From NCBI GenBank assembly GCA_019096065.1, contig JAGUCH010000004.1, forward strand, positions 7,936,001-8,000,000: a stretch of 64,000 bases of DNA, in the 5' to 3' direction. Made by a program: the position numbers and the translations under genes. The notes under the pieces were generated by a model, which saw only the letters and a program-made list of their open reading frames with translations, was not told the DNA's origin and did not search any database. Shown here one piece after another: positions 50,761 through 62,200 of the stretch. This DNA comes from Paracyclopina nana (Eukaryota; Arthropoda; Copepoda; Cyclopoida; Cyclopettidae). Positions within the stretch are counted from its first letter, which is position 1. Every line of letters starts with the position of its first letter.

Positions 50761-53700
50761 ATGGAAGACATGTTTAGTAAGTATTTATAATTTATGTAGC
50801 ATATGTTGGCTCAATAGAGAAGAAGGCAAAATTAAGTTCATTATCTCAAAAATGGTTGGTGTTGGGCATATTTTATATTTTGTTGGCAAAAATAGTTCAT
50901 TATGAGATGAATATATCTATTTTTGATTTTTTTGTAGAAAAAGCAAAAAATTATGTTACTGGGTCTTCTGATGAGGATGACATTGACAAAGCACTTCAAA
51001 CTGAAAAAATTGGGAACTTCAGAAAGGCTTTGAAAGAGCACTCAGAAAATGAACAAAAGTTGAACTACAAAGGAAAAAAAGGTGAACGATTGGTTGTCAA
51101 GGCTCTTAGACATGGTTGGTACCAATCGAGAGATCAAGAGCTTGAAAAGTCTGAGTTCAACAAGGAGGCCCAATCGAGAGATCAAGAGCTTGAAAAGTCT
51201 GAATTCAAAAAGGAGGCCCAATCGAGAGATCAAGAGCTTGAAAAGTCTGAGTTCTACAAGGAGGCATTCAAACTGCTGATTTCAAACGAAAAGGTAGACC
51301 CCTTCATTTCAGCAGATAACCAGAACTGTCTCAGTTTGGTTTTGGAAGGATTTGATCAGATGTCTGATGACTTCCTTGAGCCTCTGAACCTGATTCTAGG
51401 TCGTTGCAACACGCCAACAAACTGCAACAAGCTAATTTTCTGCTCAAGCAAAAAATTTCAGCTATTTCCCAAAAGAGGCCTTCAAGTTCTCCTTGCTTTA
51501 TTCGAGCATCAGGAGGCAAAACATGGCCTTAACCAAGATCAAAAGAGCCATTTTTTCAGAAAAAACCTTGAGTTTTGGAGCAGAAATTGTGCTCATCTTT
51601 GTCAAGACTTCCTGATGACTGTTGACAATCTTGTCTACAGGGCAGCTGAGTTATCAAATAAAGACCTGCTGCAACACATTTCATCAGCTCATCAGGATAT
51701 CTGGGCTAATCAAGCTTCCAAAGCAATTGAAGCTGCTCATGAAGCAAAGATTGCTGTGAGCATCCTATGTGGTGAAAAAGGACCCATGTCTGAAAAAATG
51801 GAAGAGGCTTTGCAATGTCTTAGGTTAGAAATTTTTCATGAGCTTGCAAAGGCCATGGTTGTGGAAGTGAGTCCAGAAGTGCTGGACAAGCTATTTTCCA
51901 TCCAAGCTTTGGAGCAGCTAAGATCAAAAAAGGACACAAAAGGAGAGACTCCCTTGGAAGTTGCAATCAAGGCCAAAAATGATGACATCACAAAACGTCT
52001 GGTGGACTCAGGAGTTGAGATGGGTAATGAAATTGAGCTCTGTATCAGTGAAATCAATTTGAATGCCCTTAATTTGATTGCACACAAAAATCCCTCACTG
52101 CTGAAGAAGGATAGGAAAGCTGGACAAAATCTTTTGAAGTTTGCTTGTGCTCAGAACAAGCCTGAAGCTGCCAAGAAACTAGTTCAACTTTGGCATGAAC
52201 TTCTTCCTGGAGAGAAGTGCATTTCTCTAGTAGGAAGCCCATTGCTTGGTTTGAAAGATCGGCAATCAGGGACATTCGCGAGTGTTTTTGATCACAATGA
52301 TGATTGTATGGCAAAGCAACTGGCTCAATTTGTTTTAAGGGAATGCCATGAAATTCAATTCTGGATGGACCATGCTGAGAAAAAACTTGGGAAACACTTT
52401 CTTCTCATTGCCACTGAAGATCAGAACTTTGAAGTGGTCCAAAGGATCATCAAAAATAAAAAGATTTATTTGGAGCCTGATCTTCTTCAAGGCACATTGG
52501 GGATTGCATGTGAAAAAGACCATGATATTGCCATTTGGCTCTTAGGGAATTCAGAAGCAAAGTGCTCCCCCGAAGACTTGACAAATATCTTGAAGTTAGC
52601 CAATCACCAGAAGGCTTTTGTCATCAACCAAATTCCTTTGAAGCTAATGAAATTTCAGGACAACAAGCAAAATTCTGCCTTGATTGAACAAATGGCAGAA
52701 AATTTCCAATGGTGCAGCTCTACAGATCCTGAATTTCTGAAAAACCACTTCTTGGAATTCTTCAGCTATGATGACCAAGGTCTTGCAAAGAAAGTCCTAG
52801 CTTGCTTGTCAAGAGATTGGAAGACAAACAATGGGCAAAAACTTTTTGAGAAACTTATCAGCAAAAAATGCTTCAAAAGTGCTGAAACATTGCTGAGAGA
52901 CAAGGATATTCTAGCATGTGAGCTTCCTAAGACTTGGTCAGCTTGGTGGATAAGCAGCAAAAAAAGCTGTCCAGGAATTATTGAGGTTTTGCTGGTATTG
53001 AAAAAGAAAGGGAATGGTGGATTGTCGAATGAAGACACATGGAAAACAATCATTGATGGAGAGACCTCTTTGATAGAGGACTTTTTGAAGGAGAGCCCCA
53101 ATATGGCCATTGACTTTGATAAGTCAAATGCTTTCTTGTATGCAGTTGCCAGCAGAAAAACTGATGCTGCCAAAGGTTTGGTGGACAAACTGTCCAATCA
53201 CCACTTGAGCCAAGTCGATGAACATGGATATAGCTGCTTTTTCTATTTTGCTGCCGATCCTGCTGCTACTTCTCTCTTTGTTCAAGTTTTAAAGAAATTT
53301 GAATCAGCAAAAGACAAATTACGTGAGCTATCAATTGATGAAGTTGCATCTGCCATTGAGAAAAACAACTCAGAGTTCCTTCAATTGTGCAAGGATAATT
53401 TTGGTTGGAAACCAGAAGATTTCATTGGACCAGATGGAAACTCTGCAATGCATCTTGCTTGCCATGCAAAGTCAAGACAAGTGCTATCTTGGCTGACTGG
53501 AGGGCTAGGAGACCATTCCCAGAAAAATGTCCAAAATGACAGTGGGGACACTTGGCTCCATCTAGCTGCACCATGGATTTCACCTGAAGAGATGGAACCC
53601 ATCTTGGCAAAGGTTGAGAATGAATATGCCCTGATTTCAACTCAAAACAGGATGGGAAAGAATGCTCTGATGATAGCATTGAAACAGAGCAAACATCATA

Positions 53701-56700
53701 GAGTTGTTGAGTATCTATTTGAAAGAAGTTACTTGGACCAAAAAGATGCTGAGAGCAACAATGTCTTCCATTATGCACTGAATTTTAGGAGTGACCTTGT
53801 GTCGCAAAAAGCAAAAGACTTGGCTTTCTTGGTCAACGAACAAAATCGTCAAGGACTGACACCACTAATGCTGGCAATTGAAAAAAGAAATGAGATTGCT
53901 GGTAAATTCCTGTCCAAGGATTTGAACATTCGTCTCAGTGACAGTGGAGGAAACTCTTACCTTCACAAGGCTGTTGAGAACAACTTTTATGTGGATGACC
54001 TCATTGAAGTATGTCGTTCATGTGGTTCTTTTTGCTTGGCCTTACAGCCCAATTCAAAAGGTGAGCTGCCTTATCAGCTTGCAAGAAGCTCCAAAGTAAA
54101 AGAAAAGCTTCTTCAGCACAATGGCATTTCTCAAATGGCAAAAATGTTGCCTGAAGAAAGTGAAAAGTTTGTCATTAATAACTTTGAGTTCATCCTCTCG
54201 TTGGATGCTGAAGAAGTAATGGTTGCTGCTCTAGACAGAGTCAGTGCAAGCACCAAAGAAAAGGAAGGTGGAAAATGGCTGGGAATGGCTACTGAAGGGA
54301 ACAAAGTTGAAAGCTTAAAGCCACTTATACAGGACACAACTGTCCCATTTGGAGTTGACACCTACAATGAGGTGATGACCAAAGAGCCATTTAAAAACTC
54401 AACAAAACTATGCTTGGCAGCCCTTCAACGCAAATTTGGCTTGCCCCTCAATGACTTGGATCACCAGGATGACAAGGGGAACACTGCCTTGCACTATGCA
54501 CTGCAGGAAAATTTGGTCAATGTTGGACTTCTCTTGCTGGAGGAAAGTAATGAAAGAATTTTTGCAAGAAACAAGCAAGGCAACAATCCTCTGCTTTTCA
54601 TTGTTGACCTGCAAGAGCCAGTCTGGAGATTTGTTGTTGAAAAGGTACCAATGGTGCTCAAGGAGAAAAATGATGAGGACAACACGTTGCTGCATCTTAT
54701 GGCTCTTCAAAACTGCTCCTTGCCTGATTGGTTGTTGGGTTCAAATGAGATTGATTCCACCTCAGAAGTAACTTTGGAGAAAGAGGATGATGACTCATCT
54801 GAAGTGTCCTTGCCTGATTGGTTGTTTGGTGCGAATGACACTTCTTTCTCAGGTGCGTAGTTTTGGTTTTCTTTGCTATGCAAGAATTGCTGAATGTAAT
54901 CAATTGAAAATGCCCTAAGTTGTAAGTAAATTAGCGCATACTATTGAAAGATCCATCAAGTTTGATAAGTTTTTTCATAGGTGAGGGCAATCAGGAACCA
55001 ATTGGAAATGAATTGAAGCAAGATGTGCCTAGGCTGGATGAATTATTTGATATCAATGCCAAAAGCAAACGCGATTGCACCCCTCTGGCACTGGCCATGA
55101 TATCCAAAAGCATTAAGTTGGCAAATCAGCTAATTGATCAAAATGCAGAGTTGGTGAAGCTAGATGAAAGGCTGTCTAGCGCATGTCACCTGATATTGGA
55201 GCAACATTTGGGCACTTCCTTGCTGAAGAGTGTTCTTGGCAAAGACAAAGATGGAGCAATTGTAAACAGCAAAAACTTGAGTGAAGACTGTCCTCTTCAC
55301 ATTGCAGTCAAACTTGGGTGTCAGAGTGAGCTTGAAGAGATGTTGGCATGCCAATCAACCGACATCTTAATTCTTGATGGGAATAGGAACTCTGTCCTGC
55401 ATTTGGCCATTGAAAATAACCATAGCTTGATAGATTCATTGATGGAGGCTCAAGAAAAGCAACAGCTTCTGTCATTGACCAACTCAAATGGACTCACTGC
55501 TCTTCATATGGCAATTGAGAAAGGGCCCTCAATTTTTGAAAAGTTGTTGTGCCAAGTTCAATGCAATGGGACATGTTTCCTTTCCGAAGGGAGGATCCCT
55601 GATGACCTTTTATTGACCCAGCTTCTCCTGAAACTCAAGGAGTCAAAGTACAAGGAAGGTATTGATCATCTGCTAAAGCACTCTAGTGAATGCTTTTTGA
55701 AGCAAATGCTTAAGGCTTTGGAACATGCAGACATCAAGTCAAACTTAGAGAACGGCTCAAACTTGCTCCATTTCCTGCTCAAACATTGGTGCAAGGATAG
55801 TAAGGCAAATCTGATTTATGCTGCCACAGTGTCCAGCAGTACTAAGATTCTGAAAGAAATCTTTAGAACAGGAAATGAAGCTAAGGACACAATTGACACT
55901 GGGATTGCAACTGCTACACAATATGCAGCAGAGAAAATGTTGCTGAAACCACTTGAGCTTCTTTCCGAAAATGGGTATGCATATGATGCTTTTCAGAAAA
56001 GCCTGGAAAATAACCCAGAGGGGTTTGGAAGAATTTTTCATGAGCTAGCTCGTGGGGGGCATGCTAAGCTTTTCCGATGGGCTATTGGAACTAACCCTAG
56101 TTGGCTGAAGGCAAAGTTGGAAGAGGAGCTAAAGGAGCCAAGGGAAACTCTCCTTCACAGTGTTGCCTTAGGTGGCAACCTTGAAATCTATCACCTTTTG
56201 AAGGAAGCCTTGGTTGTTGACAGACAAAATCTTATCAGACAATCTCTGAATCATCTTGATGAAGATGGTAATGCTGTATTGCACAGAGCAGCCACAAACA
56301 TCTCTGATGAAAAGTGTGAAATGATCACTGACTTCTTCCTGCTTGGAGCTGATCCCTCTACCAAAAACAACAATCAACAAACCTTTCTTCAGCAGTCAAT
56401 CAATGTTCCTGATAGACTTTGTGGATTCATCAGAAACATGGACAAATCTTGGTTCACTGCCCTACAGAGCAATTCAGTTCTGATGGAAAAATTCATTGAC
56501 TTGGGAGATGACAAGATTTTTGGTACCATTCTCACCATGCTCAATGAATGTCAAGAGAATGATGGCACTGAAGGATCATTGCCAAACGAGAGCCTTCATC
56601 CCATGGATAGCCTCATAGAGAAAGCTTGGTTTAAACAAGATATCTTGGAAAAATCATTTAATCAAATTCTGGAATGGGAGGCCAAGTATCACAAGAATGA

Positions 56701-58613
56701 CCTTGAGGCAATAAAGACATGCTGCCGCAAGGATGGCAAGGAGGACTTGAGATTTCCCATCTACCAAAAGATGGAAAAGATGATTGCCAAACAGCTAACC
56801 ATCAGCTATTACCTAGAGCACTTGATGGAAGGCTTCTTTCTCTTTTTATTGATTCTTAAAGTTATTGACTATGGAACTGACTTAGCCATGACTACGGATT
56901 ACTTCAAGAACTGGGGTGAACTCCTCAATGATTATCCCAATCGAACTTTTTGCGCCAAAAACCTTGCAACTGCATGTGTTTTTTATCGAATGGATCCATT
57001 AGTTCTTGGTTTAACAGCTGTGTCTGTGCTAATTTTAACACAGTTGGGGTATTTTTTTCCCATCCTAAGAAAGGAGGAGTCTGCACACTACAAAGCAGTG
57101 TTTAATGGTCAATGTTGTGAGAAAAACCCAAAGCAGAAACTCATAGTTTGGATCTTTCTCGTAATTTTGCAGCCAATTTCATCGTTTGTGTATGGCTTTT
57201 GGATGAAAAAGTTTGTTGATTACTGGAGACCTAAACTGAAAAAACCCTCAATGCTGCCCAAAAACGAAAGTGAATGCCAGATATGCAAGTCTTGCCCAAC
57301 TTGCAAAAGGTTAAACTCATTTCATCCTCTGGTTGCATTCCCCTAATGGTTATTCTTTATTTTTAGCTCATCTGATGCTGCTAGAACAATATGTGTCTTC
57401 TGTAGTGAGAATGCAAGTGATAACAAAGGAGGCCTAGAGAGATTGGAAAAAAATGCCAACATTGTGAACAATGAAACCAAAAAAATGATTGCAATTACTG
57501 AAAACTCCTTGATGCCCCTGATCCAGCTTGCTTTGCTCTTTCCAAGCATCCTTTTGTATTTTCCTAAAGAACCAATCAACACCTCGCACATTACTTACAT
57601 AACCAAAGGGGTTGCCACAAATTGGAGATTTATTGTCACAATTGCCTCAGTCATTTTATCATTGTTGTCAATGGGAATTTCAATGACTGAGATGTACTTC
57701 ATCAAGCCTGGAAAATTCACTTTCAAGACAAGGAAAATTTGGTCTGCCTACTTTTCATCAATCATGTTCCAAGTTGTTGCCAAAATCTTTGCCTACCAAT
57801 CATTTGCTTTTGGAACATTTTACAAGAACCCAAACCTAATCATTCCTAGCCTTGTGATTGTTCCATTGATCTTTGCATTTTTTAGAGGATTTGCCTATTT
57901 TGCCTATTTTGCATTACTTGGAAAGCCTTCAGAAATGCCAAAGATCACGGATTGCATAATCTTTGGTTTGAGCACTATATATGTAAATGCAAATTTTCAG
58001 AACACTGGGAAGCAGTCCAATCGGTTAGTTTTTATTGTGGTTGATGTATTTCTGCTATGTGAGACATTATTTTTTGCATCTTTTGGAGCCTCCTACATTT
58101 TGGATGTTAACTTCAACAAGTTGCTGTTTATTGGTGTTGTTACTATTTTGCATTTGTTTGGACTGCTCTTAAAGGCTTTATACTACCTTTACATTCATCC
58201 GTGGGGAGGCCTAAGTGACAAAAAACTGCATGAAACATTCAAGAAAATCTTCTGGCTGCTAGTTGCTCTGGTTTTTGCCATTGTCTTGATTATGATTTTT
58301 GGGTATTGCTCATCTGAGATCAGGGCATTTATGACAGGAATCATAATCATAGTGGCTACATCAGTGAGCAAAATATTACTTTTTTTTGCGATAACTTCAT
58401 TTTTATTTTTATTAGGTGTTCATGTTCATCAATGCTAAATGGGATCTTCTAAAAGTTTTGAAAGAGAAATTGTTTCTATTAAAACCCAGCTATCCCATGT
58501 CTCAGTGGCTAAGACAAAGAATTAGGCCACCACATGCTGTTCATACATCTAGCTCAGGTAATGATTTAATTGAAACAAAGGTGGTTATTCAACTTGTATT
58601 CACAACTTTTTAG
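50761..58613 (+). CDS. Giant ankyrin-repeat protein with C-terminal XK-like membrane region
   Basis: Exons: 50761-50776, 50938-54852, 54981-57309, 57367-58363 and 58416-58613, all joined in frame by GT-AG introns (161, 128, 57, 52 bp), giving 2,484 residues. An alternative last exon at 58873-58913 would end after 2,479; AATAAA near 58757 favours the first ending. Residues about 340-1,850 hold many degenerate ankyrin units (GETPLEVAIKAKNDDITKRL, GNTALHYALQENLVNVGLLL, GLTALHMAIEKG). From about 1,920 come ten or eleven hydrophobic helices. Features such as KVIDYGTDLAM in the first helix, ITENSLMPLIQLALLFPSIL and SLLSMGISMTEMYF resemble XK-related proteins, a family with lipid scramblases, better than TRP channels: no pore helix or TRP box is seen. 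A loop before the fourth helix has six Cys. Function is inferred only as a membrane protein with a large cytoplasmic scaffold. Confidence 0.8.
51123..51266 (+). repeat. In-frame 48-bp tandem repeat inside the ankyrin-XK gene
   Basis: Three copies (51123, 51171, 51219) each encode QSRDQELEKSEFxKEA, with x = Asn, Lys or Tyr. The unit is 16 codons, so copy-number change would keep the frame. It is predicted to be a charged helix before the first ankyrin units. Confidence 0.92.
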
Positions 58614-58619
58614 ATGAAC

Positions 58620-59264
58620 CACTGCTTATCTACACATGATAACCAATGCCAACCTCAATGGTTACATCTATCACTAGGATCCTATCTTTTGCTTTATATC
58701 TGATCAATTTGGACTAATCTTTCTTTAATTATGTGATCCTGAACCATGACGAGATTAAATAAAAGACAAATCCTACTTTATTTAGTTATATTAACTACCA
58801 CAAAATAAGAATTCTGCTGGGTGATTAAGTTATAAACAATAGTTAATTGCATTATTTTTTATTATTGCCTAGGATATCGCAACTTCTTAAAGATGAAAAC
58901 ATCCAATTGCTAAACTTAATAGTAATTCCATTTTTTATAAGACAAAATGGTTCTTTGTATTCATAGCATGTTTTCATCCACCTGGCCAACAACAAATGTA
59001 CAGAAAGCCCTTCCTGTGATCACTGCATTAATGAAAGGGCAAGCTGTAGAGGCTCTTGGAATAATGGAGCTTTCCTCTAAATGTTGAGGGAAAGCAGCTG
59101 GCTCACACTGGGGCGTTGCCTGCCTGCAGCTGTTGGATCAATAAACCAACAACTGCCATATCTCAACATGGACTCTGCATAGTAAGAGCTCCAATTCAAA
59201 AGCATACCAAAAAACATAGTTTTGATTCATAAAGTTTTGAGAGTGACACTTAAGGTGTGAAACC
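58620..59264. other. Spacer between ankyrin-XK gene and alpha-spectrin
   Basis: It holds AATAAA near 58757, the optional last exon of the upstream gene (58873-58913) and the unmarked 5' region of spectrin. No TATA or initiator could be picked with confidence. Confidence 0.35.
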
Positions 59265-62200
59265 ATGGATTCACAGCCTAATGTCAAGGATGTCAAGATC
59301 CTGGAGACTGTTGAGGACATTCAGGAGAGGCGTGAGCAAGTCCTCAAGAAGTATGTGGAATTCAAAGAAGCTGCCAGGAGCAAGAGGGAGATGCTGGAAG
59401 ACTCTAGGAGGTTCCAGTACTTCCGCAGAGATGCAGATGAACTAGAGTCTTGGATCTATGAGAAACTCCAAGTTGCCTCTGATGAGAGCTTCAAAGACCC
59501 AACCAACTTGCAGGTAAGATTGATCACTTCCTTAAATAATGCTAAATCAATGCAGCATATTTTGTTTGCAGGCCAAAATACAAAAGCACCAAGCTTTTGA
59601 GGCTGAAGTGGCAGCCCACTCTAATGCCATTGTAGTCTTGGATAACACTGGCATGGAAATGATCAATCAAGGACATTTCCAAAGAAACTCCATCAAGGAT
59701 AGGCTGGATGAGCTGCATCGCCTTTGGGAATTACTCCTTGGCAAACTGAGTGAAAAGGGCCTTAGACTGCAACAGGCCTTGGTCCTTGTTCAGTTCTTTA
59801 GGCAGTGTGATGAAGTGATGTTTTGGATCAAGGACAAGGAGGCTTTTGTCAACACAGAGGAATTTGGCCAAGACCTGGAACATGTGGAGGTTTTGCAGAG
59901 GAAATTTGAAGAGTTCCAAAAGGACATGGCTTCACAAGAGTACAGAATCAGTGAGGTCTGTGAAGGTGCAGACAAACTCATAAATGATTCTCACCCTGAA
60001 GTTGAGGCCATCAATGGGCGCAAAAATGAGGTACTAGAGGCTTGGGCTAGCCTAAAGAGCATGGCTGTTTCTAAGCAAGAGAAACTTTTTGGTGCCAATG
60101 AGATCCAAAGATTCAATAGGGATGCAGATGAGACCATCACTTGGATTACAGAGAAGGACACTCTGATTAGCTCAGAGTATGGCAAAGATTTGGCCAGTGT
60201 TCAAACACTTCAGAGGAAGCATGAGACATTGGAGAGAGACCTTGCAGCTCTAGATGACAAGGTCAGAGCTTTGGCAGCAGAAGCTGAGAGGTTGTGCCAC
60301 ATCCACCAGGATTACTCCGAAGCCATAAGGTGAGTATCTCTTAATTTTTCAATAATGGCTATGAAGTAACCTTTTATCACTTTTAGTGGGAAGTATGAAG
60401 AAATCAAATCTTGTTGGGAAACGTTGATTGCCAAGGCCAAAGAGCACAGGCAAAAGTTGGATGAGTCTTACTTTTTGCACCGCTTCTTGTCTGACTATCG
60501 AGACTTGACTTCATGGATAAATGACACAACAGCTGTCATTGCTCAAGATGAATTGGCTAAAGATGTGAATGGAGCAGAGGCTCTTCTTGAGAGGCATGCT
60601 GAGCACAAATCTGAAATTGATGCCAGAGAAGATAGCTTCAGAGCTACTGCTGAAGCTGGACAAATGCTGCTTGATTCAGGTATTGAACAAATCATGAGTC
60701 AATGCTCATGACATGAAACAAATCCATCATTTTGCAGGCCATTATGCATCAGAGGAGGTTAAGGAGAAGATTGTTCTCCTGGCAGAGGAGAAGACCTCTC
60801 TTCTGAGCCTGTGGGAAGAGAGGAGAATAATGTATGAGCAATGCATGGATTACCAACTCTTCTATAGAGATATGGAACAAGCTGATGCTTGGATGACCAA
60901 GCAAGAATCCTTTTTGGATTCTGAGGACTATGGAGATAGCCTTGACTCTGTTGAAGCAATGATCAAGAAGCAAGAAGACTTTGAAAAGTCACTTTTAGCC
61001 CAAGAAGAAAAGATTAAGGCCTTGGATGAGTTTGCCACTAAGCTGATTGAAGTGCAACATTATGCTAGAGAAGATATTGATGAGAAGCGCAATGAACTGT
61101 TGGAGAAGCGGTCCACTCTCCAGGACAAATCTGCCAAGAGGAAAGTGAAGCTTCATGATTCTTTCTTGTACCAACAATTTGATAGGGATGTCTCAGAGAC
61201 CAAGGGTTGGATCCTTGAGAAACTCAAGGTTGCAAATGATGATAACTACCTAGACCCAACCAATTTGAGTGGCAAATGCCAAAAGCATCAAAACTTTGAT
61301 GTTGAGCTAAATGCTAACAAAAGCAGACTTTCCGATGTTGATAAACAAGGCTTAGAGTTGATTGAAGCTGGACACTGCCAATCTGAAACCATCAAGGCTA
61401 AAATGGATGAAATCACCCAAATGTGGGAAGAGCTAGCCAAGGCATCTGAGAACAAAGGCCAAAAGCTGCAAGAAGCTTCCCAACAGCAGCAATACAACAG
61501 AGGCATTGAAGATCTAGAGTTGTGGCTGAGTGAGATTGAAGGTCAGCTTCAATCTGAAGATTATGGTAAGGATTTAACCTCAGTGCAAAATTTGCTCAAG
61601 AAGCATGCCCTTGTTGAGGCTGATGTCAATGCTCATCAAGACAGAATTGATGGAGTCAAGATTGCCTCTGAACAGTTTTGCCAAGCTGGCCATTTTGACT
61701 CTGAGAACATCAAGGCTAAGCATGCAGCCTTGGCGGAAAGATATCAAGGCCTCATGAAACCCTTGGGTACAAGAAAGCAAAAGCTTGTTGATTCTTTGGC
61801 AGTTCAGCAGGTCTTCAGGGATATTGAAGATGAAGAAGCTTGGATCCGAGAGAAAGAGCCAATCATTTCAAGCTCTAATAGGGGCAAGGATTTGATAGGC
61901 GTGCAAAATTTGATCAAGAAGCATAGCTCCATGCAAGCTGAAATCAACCAACATGGCCCAAAATTGGAGACTGTGTGCCAAAATGCTCAATCCATGATTG
62001 AACAGGGCCACTTTGCTGCAGAGGAGATCAAAAACAGAATGAATCATTTGAAAGATCATTGGACTCTCCTTAAGACAAGGTGCGAACAAAGGAGGCAGGA
62101 TTTAGAAGATTCTTTGCAGGCTCATCAGTACTTCTCTGATGCTGCAGAAGCAGAGGCCTTCATGAGAGAAAAAGAGTCCTTGGCAGGCAATGAAGATTGT

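Noticed and set aside
50856..50937. Start of the ankyrin-XK protein at the first long-frame methionine (50856)
   Set aside because: A pyrimidine tract and tttttttgtag acceptor lie at 50937, and an upstream ATG exon (50761-50776) with gtaagt joins in frame; the 50856 start would be inside the intron.
50761..58613. Calling the ankyrin-membrane protein a TRPA channel
   Set aside because: The ankyrin plus membrane layout suggests TRPA at first sight, but there are more than six helices, no pore loop and no TRP box; XK-like blocks fit better.
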